NCBI RefSeq assembly: GCF_900637195.1 | Contig: NZ_LR134356.1 | Span: 5,828,001 to 5,892,000, forward strand | DNA: 64,000 bases | Direction of reading: 5' to 3' | Origin: Mycolicibacterium aurum | GTDB taxonomy: Bacteria; Actinomycetota; Actinomycetes; Mycobacteriales; Mycobacteriaceae | Shown here: positions 1 to 9,034 of the stretch, piece after piece | How the letters are laid out: each line of letters starts with the position of its first letter | Numbering within the stretch: position 1 is the stretch's first letter | Position numbers and translations under genes: made by a program | The notes under the pieces: generated by a model | Databases searched by the model: none | Told to the model about the DNA's origin: nothing | Seen by the model: only the letters and a program-made list of their open reading frames with translations

Positions 1-1
1 C

Positions 2-478
2 GCCGCGGTCGAGGATGCCGGCGGACAGGTGGAACTGCTGTCGGTGGAGACGGGTGAGATCGAGGCCCGAAACCATGACCTGGAACCCGCCGGGACGTTC
101 GCCGTGGATCGCGCGGTCGCCGGCGCCAGTGTCGATGAGTTCGATGCGCTGGTCATCCCGGGTGGAACCGTCAACGCGGACAAGCTCAGACTCGACGAGT
201 CGGCGGTGGCATTCGTCGGCGACTTCGTCCGCTCGGGTAAGCCCGTCGCCGCCATCTGCCACGGGCCCTGGGCGCTGATCGAAGCGGGCGTCGTCCGCGA
301 CCGCACGCTGACGTCGTATCCCAGCCTGCGAACTGACCTGCGAAACGCCGGCGCCACCGTGGTCGATCAAGAGGTCTGCATCGACGGAAACCTGATCACC
401 AGCCGTTCGCCGGAGGATCTGGATGGGTTCTGCCAGGCGATCACCGACCAGTTCGCCGCCACCCCGGCACACACCTAG
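2..478 (+). CDS. DJ-1/PfpI family protein (type 1 glutamine amidotransferase-like), 5' truncated by window edge
   Basis: The reading frame is open from base 2 and ends at TAG 476-478, so the N-terminus lies outside the window. The visible protein has the DJ-1/PfpI fold signature: a strand ending in ALVIPGG, then the nucleophile elbow AICHGPW with the reactive Cys followed by His, and the later TSYPSLRTDL segment usual for PfpI-like stress proteins. Family members act as cysteine-dependent glyoxalases, chaperones or peptidases in the cytoplasm; which applies here cannot be told. A GTG at 29 is in frame but would cut into the first strand of the domain, so the true start is probably upstream. 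It sits just before a MarR regulator on the same strand. Confidence 0.9.
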   Translation, partial: AAVEDAGGQVELLSVETGEIEARNHDLEPAGTFAVDRAVAGASVDEFDALVIPGGTVNADKLRLDESAVAFVGDFVRSGKPVAAICHGPWALIEAGVVRDRTLTSYPSLRTDLRNAGATVVDQEVCIDGNLITSRSPEDLDGFCQAITDQFAATPAHT

Positions 479-501
479 GAGAGTGCGGACGGCAAACATG
501 T

Positions 502-981
502 ATGTGCTATGCATATTTCGTGCCGCCGTCCCGCTACGACCAGCTCGACGATCTGCTGACGCGCATCCACGTCGCGCGGCAGCGTCCCCAGTGGCGGCAC
601 CGCGTGCTGGGCACCGACAGCCCGGTGTCGACCGTGTCGACCCTGCGGGCGCTGCGCGCGGTGGAGCACTGCCAGGACGCCGGGGGCGCGTCGATCCGCG
701 ACGTCGCCGACTTCCTGGCCGTGGAGCATTCCACCGCCAGCCGGATAGTCGCCGCCGTCGTCGCTGCCGGACTGCTGTCGAAGTCGTCGGCGGCCGATGA
801 CCAACGGCGCTGCGCGTTGACCCTGACCGACGTCGGCCGCAAGGAATTGGCGGCCATGACGGATCGCCGGCGTGACCTGGTGGCAGACACCGTTGCGGAT
901 TGGCCCGACACCGACGTCGACACCCTCGTGGCACTTCTGGACCGCCTGACGCGACGTTTCGAGCAGGAGGCAGGCCGGTGA
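502..981 (+). CDS. MarR family transcriptional regulator
   Basis: The product is a 159-residue one-component regulator with a winged helix. The recognition region reads roughly SIRDVADFLAVEHSTASRI (residues 70-90), followed by the wing with the basic DDQRRCALTLTDVGR stretch typical of MarR proteins that bind small phenolic or lipophilic ligands. It overlaps the next gene by a GTGA (978-981), so it is translated with an MFS exporter and probably controls it. The start at 502 is not strongly fixed: the purine-rich GAGAG near 480 is far away, and another ATG at 498 is out of frame. The ligand is unknown. Confidence 0.88.
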   Translation: MCYAYFVPPSRYDQLDDLLTRIHVARQRPQWRHRVLGTDSPVSTVSTLRALRAVEHCQDAGGASIRDVADFLAVEHSTASRIVAAVVAAGLLSKSSAADDQRRCALTLTDVGRKELAAMTDRRRDLVADTVADWPDTDVDTLVALLDRLTRRFEQEAGR

Positions 982-2222
982 CCGCGGAGACGTCGGCGAA
1001 GGCGCTGCCGTCGCGTGGCGCGCTCGGGTTGATGTTCGACCCGGTGTTCGGCGCGTTGTTCTGGGGCAAGATGTTCGCCGTCGTCGCGGTCTGGACACAT
1101 GGGATCGTCGCCGCGATCGTGATGTACGAGGCCACCCGGTCGGCGCTGATGGTCGGTCTGGTCGGCGTCGTGCAGTTCGCGCCGCAGCTGATTCTGAGTC
1201 CCACCAGCGGTAAATGGGCCGACACGGGCAACCCCGCCCGACAGATCCTGCTCGGGCGGGTGTTCTGTGTCGCCGGATCGGGGTCGATCGCGGCGTGGAT
1301 GTTCGCCCAACCCTCCCCGGGCGGCACCGCTGCGGCCATTCCCATCCTGCTCGGGACGACGTTGGTGGGGTTCGGCTTCGTCATCGGCGGCCCGGCCATG
1401 CAGTCGATCGTTCCGACGCTGATTCGCGACGGCGAGCTGCCGACGGCCATGGCACTCAACAGCATCCCGATGACCGTCGGGCGGATCCTCGGACCGGCCG
1501 CAGGCGCCTACCTGGCCGCACACGTCGGCCCGGCACCGGCCTTCGCCGTCAGCACGGTGCTGCACCTGGTGTTTGCCATCTTCCTGCTCGCGGTGCGCTT
1601 CCCGGCCCCGCCGGCGAAGCTGGCCGACACCGACTACCGCGTACGCGTCGCCGTCCGGTACGTGCTGCGGGACCGGCCGCTCCTTCTGGCACTGCTCGCG
1701 GTGACGACGGTCGGCATCGTGTCGGACCCGTCCATCACGCTCGCCCCGTCGATGGCCGACGAGCTCGGCGGCGGCGCGGGAATGGTCGGCACACTGTCGG
1801 CCGTCTTCGGCGTCGGCGCCGCCGTGGGGATGGGCGCGCTGGCGTTGCTGCGGGGCCGGATCGCGTCGGCGTCCGTCTCGTCCATCGGGATGGTCGCGCT
1901 GACCGCCGGCAGCGTGACACTCGCCGTCGGCATGCAGCCGTGGGTGGCCTTCACCGGGTTTGTGGTGGCCGGGTTCGGCTTCGGCTGCGCGATGACCGGG
2001 CTGGCGACCGTCGTGCAGGAGCGGGCACCGGTGGAACTTCGCGGGCGGATCATGGCGCTGTGGCTCGTCGGGTTCCTGGGCTCGCGGCCCATCGCGGCGG
2101 CCGTGCTCGGTGGCACCGCCGACGTTCTGAACGTCTACGCGGCATTCGCGGTTGCCGCAGCACTGAGCCTGGTGGTCACCGTGCTGTGCCTGCCGTCGCG
2201 ACTCTCCGGCCCGCCGGTCTAG
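978..2222 (+). CDS. MFS transporter
   Basis: This is a 414-residue polytopic membrane protein of the major facilitator superfamily, most like the DHA/enterobactin-exporter type. There are about 12 hydrophobic segments, with a GKWADTGNPAR-type loop between segments 2 and 3 and a central polar loop near residue 215. The GTG at 978 is chosen because it overlaps the MarR stop (GTGA) and has AGGAGG at 965-970 about 7 bases upstream. The longer frame from 900 would lie inside the MarR gene. It probably exports a toxic or signalling compound under control of the co-translated MarR. It ends in a 4-base tail-to-tail overlap with the glycosidase gene. Confidence 0.9.
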   Translation: MTAETSAKALPSRGALGLMFDPVFGALFWGKMFAVVAVWTHGIVAAIVMYEATRSALMVGLVGVVQFAPQLILSPTSGKWADTGNPARQILLGRVFCVAGSGSIAAWMFAQPSPGGTAAAIPILLGTTLVGFGFVIGGPAMQSIVPTLIRDGELPTAMALNSIPMTVGRILGPAAGAYLAAHVGPAPAFAVSTVLHLVFAIFLLAVRFPAPPAKLADTDYRVRVAVRYVLRDRPLLLALLAVTTVGIVSDPSITLAPSMADELGGGAGMVGTLSAVFGVGAAVGMGALALLRGRIASASVSSIGMVALTAGSVTLAVGMQPWVAFTGFVVAGFGFGCAMTGLATVVQERAPVELRGRIMALWLVGFLGSRPIAAAVLGGTADVLNVYAAFAVAAALSLVVTVLCLPSRLSGPPV

Positions 2223-3370
2223 CTGGGGCGCCGGCGTCCCGTCAGTTCCTGAATCGTGGTGATCTCGCTCGCGCGATAGGGACTGCCGTCGGTGTTCAGC
2301 AGATCGTGGAACCACAGCTTCGGCTCCATCACCGGTCGGTCCCACGAATCCCACGGCAGGTAGGTCTGGGTCTTGCCTGCGACGAAGCCCCAGGTGAACG
2401 CGCCGACGTTGCGCCGCTTGGTGATTGGCAGAATCGACTCGACGGTGCTGCCCAATGTCCTGGCCATGTATTCGGTGCACAGCATCGGCCGTCCCAGCGG
2501 CGTGAGTTCCTCCAGCCGCGCCTCGAAGCCCTCGGGCTCGGCGTAGCTGTGGAAGGTGATCACGTCGGAGAGGTCCAACTGAAGACGGTTGATCGTGTTG
2601 CGACGACGCGGATCGCCCCATTCACCGTCCCAGACGCCACTGGTCAACGGCTGGATCGGGTCGACAGACCTGGCCCACTGGAACACCTGGGGCAGCAGAT
2701 CCGCGACCAGTTCCACTTTGTCGCTGCGCTCGACCTTGCGATACGCGTCGGCCGGGTTGTCGGGCTCATTCCACAGGTCCCACCCGAGGACCCGCTTGTC
2801 GTGGCGGAACTGGCTCAGCACGCCGATGACGTAGTCCTGCATGACCCGGCGGTGGCGCCGGTCGTCGAGGTGCTCGGCGCCCGGACTCTGCACCCAGCCG
2901 GAGTTGTGCACGCCCGGGGTCGGATCGCGCTGCTTACCGAGCCGCGGATGCGGGTCCCAGCAGGAGTCGAACAGCACGAACAGCGGTTTGATGCCGTGGT
3001 GCGCCGCGATGTCCACGAACCGGGCCAGCCTCCGCTGAAAACCGACGCGGTCCTGCACCCATAGCAGATCATGCAGAAAGACGCGAATTGTGTTGAGGCC
3101 CATCAACTTCGCCATCCGCAGCTCGCTGTCGATACGCCGCGGGTCGAAGGTACCCGGTTGGAACATCTCGAGCTGGTTGATGGCGTTGGCGGGGGTGAAG
3201 TTCGCCCCGACCAGCCAACCCTGGGCCCGGTGCCACCGATGGGCGCGGTCAGGCGACCAGCGGGTGAGCTCGGCAGAGGCCCGGGGCACACTCGACAACG
3301 CCATACCGGCGGCAAGCACGATCGGCAGCTTGAGCGCGCCGCGGCGGTCCACTGGGGACTTGGGTGACAA
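2219..3370 (-). CDS. Secreted cellulase/mannanase-like glycoside hydrolase (GH5-type TIM barrel)
   Basis: The protein has 383 residues. The N-terminus carries a twin-arginine-like export signal (DRRGALKLP, a hydrophobic stretch, then RASA before Glu34), so it is probably exported by Tat or Sec. The rest looks like a clan GH-A (beta/alpha)8 barrel: RVFLHD on strand 2, the acid/base motif WNEP with Glu202, an HSY motif near 274, and the nucleophile CTEY with Glu300. Its substrate, perhaps a beta-linked glycan, cannot be predicted. The start is TTG 3370, preceded by AAAGGA. An internal GTG at 3352 is possible but lacks a ribosome site. It is monocistronic, with about 300 bp of upstream DNA. Confidence 0.82.
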   Translation of the reverse strand: MSPKSPVDRRGALKLPIVLAAGMALSSVPRASAELTRWSPDRAHRWHRAQGWLVGANFTPANAINQLEMFQPGTFDPRRIDSELRMAKLMGLNTIRVFLHDLLWVQDRVGFQRRLARFVDIAAHHGIKPLFVLFDSCWDPHPRLGKQRDPTPGVHNSGWVQSPGAEHLDDRRHRRVMQDYVIGVLSQFRHDKRVLGWDLWNEPDNPADAYRKVERSDKVELVADLLPQVFQWARSVDPIQPLTSGVWDGEWGDPRRRNTINRLQLDLSDVITFHSYAEPEGFEARLEELTPLGRPMLCTEYMARTLGSTVESILPITKRRNVGAFTWGFVAGKTQTYLPWDSWDRPVMEPKLWFHDLLNTDGSPYRASEITTIQELTGRRRPS

Positions 3371-3670
3371 GGTGCAATCCTTTGTTCCAAAGATCGGTCA
3401 TCCGTCGTCAGCCCGGCTCAGCACAGTGCTCCCCCGGCGAAAGTGAGTGACGCTGTGCGGGACCGACCCGCAAGAAGCCTGCCCGCGTCACGCCTGCAAC
3501 GGACGTTCCGGCGTCGTTGGAGAACGTGTCGGACAAGTCGACGGTCGCCAGTGTATCGACCCCGGGCGGTGTGCTGTTACAGCTTTGCCCAAGACGTCAG
3601 ATTCAACGTGTTGCCAACGCCCATAGCGGATTTCGCTTTTCGGACAGGCGCTACGCGTGCTCGGGCCGGT
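3371..3670. other. Intergenic region, no gene seen
   Basis: These 300 bases separate two minus-strand genes. The part next to 3370 must carry the promoter and the AAAGGA ribosome site of the secreted glycosidase. Open frames that cross it are Arg-rich, have no family signature and run into genes on the other strand. I found no tRNA, clear terminator hairpin or repeat. Confidence 0.6.
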
Positions 3671-5014
3671 TCAGCGTACGCTGCCCAGCACCGACGCGAG
3701 CGACTCGTCGAGGATGTCGAGCCCGCGGTGCAGGTCGGCTTCGGAAATCGTCAGCGGTGGCGCGATGCGGAAGATGCCGCCCATGCCCGGCAACTGGACG
3801 ATGTTCATGTGCAGTCCTCGGTCGAGGCAGGCCGCAGTGACCTTTGCGCCGAGGTCGTCGGCGGCAGCCTTGGTGGCCTTGTCCGTGACGAGCTCCATCC
3901 CCTGCAGCAGCCCACGTCCGCGGACGTCGCCGACCTGCTCGTGACGCTCCTTCATGTCTGCCAGGCGCTCGCCGAGTTGTCCGCCCAGCACTCCGGCCCG
4001 CTCGACGAGTCCGTCGCGGTCGACCACGGTGAGCACGGTGCACGCGACCGATGCGGCGAGGGGGTCGGAGACATGGGTGGTGAAGAACAGGAATCCCCTG
4101 TCGTGGCAGGTGGCTTCGATCTCGTCGCTGGTGACGACGGCGGCCACCGGCAATCCCGCACCGAGGGTCTTGGACAGCGTCAGCAGATCCGGTGCGACCC
4201 CGTCTCGCTCGAACGCATACATCAGGCCGGTGCGCGCGATACCGGTCTGGGCCTCGTCGACGATCAACAGCATGTCCCGTTCGGCGCAGCGCTCCTTGAG
4301 GCCGCGCAGGTAACCGGCGGGCAGTTCGACGATTCCGCCCGACGACAGGATCGGCTCGACCAGACACGCCGCCAGGCTGCCCGAGGACTGGGCATCGACC
4401 ATGGCGAAGCCGTAGTCGAGCTCGGACTCCCAGTCGTGGGTGCCGTCGGGGTGCCGGAAGGGTGATCGGTAGGAGTTCGGGGTGGGCAGCGTCAGGCTGC
4501 CCGGCATGGCGGGGCCGTAGCCCCGCCGCCCGGCGCTGAAGGTCACCGACGCCGCGCCGGAGGTCATCCCGTGCCACGAGCGGTCGAACGACACGATCTC
4601 GTACTTGCCGGTGTAGAGCTTGGCCATCTTGATGGCCGCCTCGTTGGACTCGGCCCCGGTGGTCAGGAGCAGGACACGGGACAGCGACGCAGGCAGCGTG
4701 GCCGACAGCGCCGTGGCCAGATCCACCACCGGCCGGCTCAGCATCCCGCTGTAGAGGTGATCGAGGCTGGCCACCGCGCCGGACACCGTGGCCACGATGT
4801 CGGGATGCCCGTGGCCGAGAACCGCACTCATCTGGCCGGACGTGAAGTCCAGAATCGCCGCTCCGGTGCTGTCATAGACGTAGCTTCCGCTGGCGCGTTC
4901 GATGATCCGCGGCACGAACGGTGCCCCGTACCGCACCAGATGCTGATCGGCGGCCTGCCAGAACTGCTCGTTGCTCGACAACGCGTTTCCTCCACGGTCG
5001 GCCGGGTCCGTCAT
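3671..5014 (-). CDS. Class III aminotransferase (PLP-dependent)
   Basis: The 447-residue protein is a fold-type I aminotransferase of class III (ornithine / 4-aminobutyrate / 2,2-dialkylglycine decarboxylase-like). It shows FTSGQMSAVLGHGHP near residues 57-71, the cofactor-phosphate loop TTGAESNEAA near 118-127, SWHGMT, the VDEAQTG motif with Asp253, and the Schiff-base lysine in LSKTLGAGLP (Lys282). FFTTHVSDP near 310 resembles dialkylglycine decarboxylase more than GABA transaminase. The start is ATG 5014 (MTDPADRG); upstream extension of the frame runs through non-coding sequence and the antisense of the cutinase gene. No regulator is adjacent and the amino donor is unknown. Confidence 0.9.
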   Translation of the reverse strand: MTDPADRGGNALSSNEQFWQAADQHLVRYGAPFVPRIIERASGSYVYDSTGAAILDFTSGQMSAVLGHGHPDIVATVSGAVASLDHLYSGMLSRPVVDLATALSATLPASLSRVLLLTTGAESNEAAIKMAKLYTGKYEIVSFDRSWHGMTSGAASVTFSAGRRGYGPAMPGSLTLPTPNSYRSPFRHPDGTHDWESELDYGFAMVDAQSSGSLAACLVEPILSSGGIVELPAGYLRGLKERCAERDMLLIVDEAQTGIARTGLMYAFERDGVAPDLLTLSKTLGAGLPVAAVVTSDEIEATCHDRGFLFFTTHVSDPLAASVACTVLTVVDRDGLVERAGVLGGQLGERLADMKERHEQVGDVRGRGLLQGMELVTDKATKAAADDLGAKVTAACLDRGLHMNIVQLPGMGGIFRIAPPLTISEADLHRGLDILDESLASVLGSVR

Positions 5015-5131
5015 TCGGTGCCACCATACGGCGCCGCGTTTCGACCTCGAATACCCTGGGTACAACCCCGCCGTCCCCAGGGGCAACGGAGCCGGCCGCG
5101 GGGTCTGAGATCGAGTACAGGCGGTTCGCAC

Positions 5132-5857
5132 ATGCACAAGATCGGTCGTCGGCTGGCAACAGCCGCTCCCATCGTCCTCGCGGCTGCGGGTGTACCGTTC
5201 GTCGCCGCTCCGGCCTACGCCGCGCCGTGCCCCGATGTGGAGGTCGTCTTCGCACGGGGCACGTTCGAGCCGCCCGGCGTCGGGGCCACCGGGCAGGCGT
5301 TCGTCGACTCGATCCGAGCGAAGGCCGGCGCACGCACCGTCGACGTGTATCCGGTGAATTACCCTGCCAGCCTTGACTTTGCGACAGCGGCCGACGGCGT
5401 GATCGACGCCAGCAACCGGATCGTCACCATGTCGGGCAACTGCCCCGACACCGAGATCGTGCTCGGCGGCTACTCGCAGGGAGCCGCCGTTGCGGCCTAC
5501 ATCACCGAGGACGCCATTCCCGACGGATACACGCCCCCGCCGGGGATGACCGGCCCGATGCCCCCGGCGGTGGCCGACAAGGTGGCCGCGGTCGCGCTGT
5601 TCGGCAAACCGTCCAGTGGGTTTCTGCAGATGATCCACAATGGCGCGCCACCGATCACCGTGGGATCGCTCTACACATCGAAGACGCTCGACCTCTGCAT
5701 CGATGCCGACCCGGTCTGTTCGCCCACCGGTGGCGACAACGGTGCGCACGGTGCCTACATGTGGAACGGGATGACGGACCAGGCCGCCGAGTTCGCGGTG
5801 GGCAAACTGCCACCGGCCGGCTCGGGCGGACCCGTCGATCTGGCCGCGGGCGGCTGA
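5132..5857 (+). CDS. Cutinase family secreted esterase (culp-like)
   Basis: This 241-residue exported serine esterase belongs to the mycobacterial cutinase-like proteins, which hydrolyse lipid esters at the cell surface. A Sec signal peptide (MHKIGRR, hydrophobic core, AYAA cleavage near residue 30) is followed by CPDVEVVFARGT, the strand that opens the cutinase fold. The nucleophile elbow is GGYSQGA, and the rest of the triad is given by the Asp in DLCIDADPVC and the His in HGAYMWNG. Paired cysteines match the two conserved disulfides. ATG 5132 is chosen because the signal peptide starts there. It is followed closely by another exported hydrolase. Confidence 0.93.
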   Translation: MHKIGRRLATAAPIVLAAAGVPFVAAPAYAAPCPDVEVVFARGTFEPPGVGATGQAFVDSIRAKAGARTVDVYPVNYPASLDFATAADGVIDASNRIVTMSGNCPDTEIVLGGYSQGAAVAAYITEDAIPDGYTPPPGMTGPMPPAVADKVAAVALFGKPSSGFLQMIHNGAPPITVGSLYTSKTLDLCIDADPVCSPTGGDNGAHGAYMWNGMTDQAAEFAVGKLPPAGSGGPVDLAAGG

Positions 5858-5878
5858 ACCGCACTATAGATTTGCCCC

Positions 5879-6991
5879 ATGGGGGGCGGTTGCGGGTGCG
5901 GGGGCGAACAGGTGCCGGGTGCGATCTCCAGGCGGGCGGCGCTCGCCGGGTCGGCCGTGCTCGGAGCGGGCATCATCGGCGCGGCAACGGGTACCAGCGC
6001 GGCGCAACCTCCGAGTTCGCCGCCGGCGGCGCTCCCGGACGTCGCGTTGATCACGCTCGGGGTGCAGGCGGGCCCGCCGCCGGTTCCCCATCGGGTCGGG
6101 ATCTCGTCGGCGCTGAAGATCGGCAGCGACGTCTACGTGATCGATTGTGGCCTCGGCTCATTGAACGCGTTCGCCAACGCCGGCCTTCGATTCGGCGATC
6201 TGAAGAAGATGTTCATCACCCACCTGCACGCCGACCACATCGTCGACTACTACAGCTTCTTCCTGTCCGGCGGTGCGTCGATGCGGCCCGGTGCCGGCGC
6301 GGTGCAGGTCTACGGGCCCGGCCCGGCAGGGGGCCTGCCGCCGAGTGAAGTCGGCAATCCCGACCCACTCGTCGTCGACCCGGGCAATCCTGCCCCCGGA
6401 CTCGCCGCCACCACGGAATCGTTGATCCAGGCGTTCGCCTACACCAGCAACATCTTCATCCGGGACAACGGCACCAATGACGTTCGCAACCTGATCCAGG
6501 TCAACGAGATCGCGGTGCCGCCGGGATCGAACTTCGAGAACCGGTCACCCCGCATGGCACCGTTCCCGGTGGTGTCCGACGACAACGTCGACGTGACCGC
6601 CATCCTGGTACCCCACTACGACGTGTATCCGTCGTTCGCGTTCCGCTTCGACCTCAGGCGGTCGGGCGTCTCGATCACCTTCTCGGGCGACACCGTCAAG
6701 TCGGACAACCTGATCACACTGGCCCGGGGTACCGACATTCTGGTGCACGAGGCGATGTTCAGCCTCGATACCGCGTTCTACGACAACCGATTTCCGCCGA
6801 ACTACCTGCCTAACTCCCATACCTCGGCCGTGCAGGTCGGTGAGATCGCGGCCGTCGTGGCGCCCAGCCACCTGATCGTCAGCCACTACGATCCGCCGAA
6901 TCTGCCCGATGCGCAGTGGTTCGACGCGATCAGGAAGAACTTCACCGGCCGTACCACCATCGCGAGGGACGGTCAGGTGTTCCCACTGTGA
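5879..6991 (+). CDS. Exported metallo-beta-lactamase-fold hydrolase (RNase Z/arylsulfatase-like)
   Basis: The 370-residue protein has an N-terminal Tat-like signal (SRRAALAGS, then a hydrophobic run and TSAAQ). It then has an MBL-fold domain with the zinc motif THLHADHIVDYY near residue 115, SGDTV near 262, HEAMF near 285, SHTSA near 304 and the final His in IVSHYDP. The layout matches the RNase Z/arylsulfatase branch, but the signal peptide argues for a periplasmic or surface phosphodiesterase or sulfatase. The extreme N-terminus is an unusual Gly/Cys cluster (MGGGCGCGG), so a slightly later start is possible. It lies 21 bases after the cutinase and before a phosphodiesterase, forming a row of exported hydrolases. 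Confidence 0.85.
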   Translation: MGGGCGCGGEQVPGAISRRAALAGSAVLGAGIIGAATGTSAAQPPSSPPAALPDVALITLGVQAGPPPVPHRVGISSALKIGSDVYVIDCGLGSLNAFANAGLRFGDLKKMFITHLHADHIVDYYSFFLSGGASMRPGAGAVQVYGPGPAGGLPPSEVGNPDPLVVDPGNPAPGLAATTESLIQAFAYTSNIFIRDNGTNDVRNLIQVNEIAVPPGSNFENRSPRMAPFPVVSDDNVDVTAILVPHYDVYPSFAFRFDLRRSGVSITFSGDTVKSDNLITLARGTDILVHEAMFSLDTAFYDNRFPPNYLPNSHTSAVQVGEIAAVVAPSHLIVSHYDPPNLPDAQWFDAIRKNFTGRTTIARDGQVFPL

Positions 6992-7033
6992 GGCGACACG
7001 TCGAATTCACCTTCGATTGTTAGCGTTCCGGTT

Positions 7034-8017
7034 ATGGGAATCGCGCGTAAAGCAGCCGGCCTCACCGCGTCCGTCGCACTGTTGCTCGGCCTGTCCGCCC
7101 CCGTGCAGGCCGGTGCCGCGCCCGGCGAGTTCGATCTGCAGGCCCACCGCGGCGGTCGCGGCGAGACGACCGAGGAATCGCTGCGCGCCTTCGCCAAGGC
7201 AATCGAACTGGGCGTCACGACACTGGAATTGGACATCGTCATCTCCAGGGACGGACGTCCCATGGTGTGGCACGACCCGGTGATCCAGGCCGACAAATGC
7301 ACGGACACCGCACCGGCGTTCCCGGGTGATCCGCAGTTTCCCTATGTGGGCAGGCTGGTGCACGAGCTGACGTTCGACCAATTGCGCACACTCGACTGCG
7401 GCAAGCTGCTCGCCACGTACCCGGACGCGGAGGTGGTGGCGAACAACACGATCGCGGAACTGCCCGAGGTGTTCGCGCTGGCCGATCCCTACCAGGCCCC
7501 GGTGCGCTACAACATCGAGACCAAGATCGAGGCGGCAGAGCCGGAGAAGTCCGCGCCCCCAGAGCAATTCGTGGACGCCATCCTGACGGCCGTCCGCGCT
7601 GCGGGCAAGACCGACAAGGTCGAGGTCCAGAGTTTCGACTGGCGCACGCTGCCGATGGTGCGCGCGGCCGAGCCCTCGATCCCGCTGGTCGCGCTGTGGG
7701 ACGACACCACCTTCGTTCCCGGCTCGCCCTGGCTCAACGGGATCGACCCGGCCACGGTTCGGGATCCGATCGCGGCGGCCGCCATGGTCGGAGCAGATGT
7801 GTTGTCGCCGGAGTATTCGTTGGTCGACGCGGCGTTCGTGGACCGGGCGCACTCCGCGGGCCGCAGAGTGATTCCGTGGACCGTCAACGACGCCGGTGCG
7901 ATGCGCGCGCAGATCGCCGCGGGTGTCGACGGCCTCATCACCGACTATCCGACTCGGCTGCGCGAGGTGATGTCCGAGTTGGGGATGGCCCTGCCGCCCG
8001 GGTATCACCGAAATTGA
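7034..8017 (+). CDS. Secreted glycerophosphodiester phosphodiesterase
   Basis: This is a 327-residue GDPD/GlpQ family enzyme that splits glycerophosphodiesters to sn-glycerol-3-phosphate and an alcohol. A signal peptide (MGIARKAAGL to QAGAAPG, about 32 residues) directs export. The TIM-barrel active site is visible: QAHRGGRGETTEES with the catalytic His and Glu, ELDIVISRDGRPMVWHDP with the metal-binding Glu/Asp and second His, and NIETK further on. The C-terminal strand WTVNDAG and GVDGLITDYP are also typical. It is monocistronic or weakly coupled to the upstream MBL gene, 42 bases away, and probably recovers phosphate or glycerol from lipid head groups. Confidence 0.93.
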   Translation: MGIARKAAGLTASVALLLGLSAPVQAGAAPGEFDLQAHRGGRGETTEESLRAFAKAIELGVTTLELDIVISRDGRPMVWHDPVIQADKCTDTAPAFPGDPQFPYVGRLVHELTFDQLRTLDCGKLLATYPDAEVVANNTIAELPEVFALADPYQAPVRYNIETKIEAAEPEKSAPPEQFVDAILTAVRAAGKTDKVEVQSFDWRTLPMVRAAEPSIPLVALWDDTTFVPGSPWLNGIDPATVRDPIAAAAMVGADVLSPEYSLVDAAFVDRAHSAGRRVIPWTVNDAGAMRAQIAAGVDGLITDYPTRLREVMSELGMALPPGYHRN

Positions 8018-8079
8018 CGCGGGCGCTTGGGCTGCGGCGGAAGCGGGTACATAGCCGCATCACCCGAGAGGAGTCGCTG

Positions 8080-8214
8080 ATGGTCCCCTGTTCTCCCCCG
8101 CCATATCGGCATACGGCGACGTGCCCGGCCTGCGGTTACCCCACCGTCAACGCGGCACTGTGTGCGGTCTGCAGTCCGCTCGCGGCCGGCCTGGGATTCG
8201 GCCCGATGGAATAG
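8080..8214 (+). CDS. Small Cys-rich (zinc-ribbon-like) protein
   Basis: A 44-residue ORF begins at ATG 8080 with GAGAGGAG about 6 bases upstream. It contains CPACGYP followed about 10 residues later by CAVC, the paired CxxC knuckles of a one-metal zinc ribbon, and ends in a short hydrophobic Gly/Leu tail. I do not recognise a named family. The good ribosome site, the metal-site spacing and the gap it fills between two real genes argue for a translated product. Possible roles are metal binding, a small nucleic-acid or protein adaptor, or a leader peptide for the SDR gene 66 bases downstream. Confidence 0.6.
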   Translation: MVPCSPPPYRHTATCPACGYPTVNAALCAVCSPLAAGLGFGPME

Positions 8215-8280
8215 GTGACATGTCACCGAAGTTGTGAGGGGCAGGAAGCTCGCCAACCACGACTCAAGGAGACCGAAACC

Positions 8281-9027
8281 ATGGGACTACTCGACGACAA
8301 GACAGCACTGGTCACCGGCGGTACATCCGGTATCGGGCTGGCCACCGCCCAACGCCTGGCCGCCGAAGGCGCGCACGTCTTCGTGACGGGCCGCAACCAG
8401 GCCACGGTCGATGCGGCGGTCGACTCCATCGGCGCCGCGGCCACCGGCGTGCGCGGCGACGTCTCCCGGCCCGAGGACCTCGATGCCGTGGTCGAGGTCA
8501 TCCGGTCCCACGGCCGGGGCCTCGACGTGGTGTTCGCCAACGCCGGCGGCGGCGAGTTCGCCACGCTGCCCGACATCACCTCGGAACACCTGGCGGCGAC
8601 GTTCGGCACCAACGTCTACGGCACCGTCTACACCGTGCAGAAAACGCTGCCGCTGCTGAATCCCGGCGCCTCCGTCATCGTGACCGGATCCACCGCCGCC
8701 CACAACGGGACACCGGCCTTCAGCGCCTACGCCGCGTCCAAGGCCGCCATCCGGTCGCTGGGCCGCACCTGGGCGGCCGAACTGGCCGAACGCGGAATCC
8801 GCGTCAACACCGTCACGCCCGGTGCCACCGAGACCCCCGGGCTGACGGGGCTGGCGCCGGAAGGACAGCACCAGGAGTTGCTGGATCAGCTCAAGGCCGA
8901 CGTACCGCTCGGGCGTCTCGGCCGGCCCGATGAAATCGCCTCCGCCGTACTGTTTCTGGCGTCCGATCTGAGCAGCTTCATCACCGGAACCGAGCTGTTC
9001 GTCGACGGCGGCACCGAGCAGATCTGA
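8281..9027 (+). CDS. SDR family oxidoreductase
   Basis: The 248-residue classical short-chain dehydrogenase/reductase starts at ATG 8281 after AAGGAGA. It has the cofactor loop TGGTSGIG at 11-18, NAGGG near 88, the catalytic Ser in IVTGSTA, YAASK with Tyr and Lys near 151-155, and the C-terminal FITGTELFVDGG. An Arg in TGRN after beta-2 points to NADP(H). The substrate is unknown. It is the last plus-strand gene before a convergent MarR gene, with a strong hairpin at the junction. Confidence 0.92.
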   Translation: MGLLDDKTALVTGGTSGIGLATAQRLAAEGAHVFVTGRNQATVDAAVDSIGAAATGVRGDVSRPEDLDAVVEVIRSHGRGLDVVFANAGGGEFATLPDITSEHLAATFGTNVYGTVYTVQKTLPLLNPGASVIVTGSTAAHNGTPAFSAYAASKAAIRSLGRTWAAELAERGIRVNTVTPGATETPGLTGLAPEGQHQELLDQLKADVPLGRLGRPDEIASAVLFLASDLSSFITGTELFVDGGTEQI

Positions 9028-9034
9028 GACCGCG

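Noticed and set aside
2225..2240. GC-rich palindrome GGGGCGCC/GGCGTCCC at the MFS/glycosidase junction
   Set aside because: It has no loop and lies in coding sequence of the glycosidase; chance is likely in high-G+C DNA.
534..2621. 695-codon minus-strand open frame
   Set aside because: It lies antisense to MarR and MFS, is Arg/Gly/His-rich without domain motifs, and is a high-G+C shadow frame.
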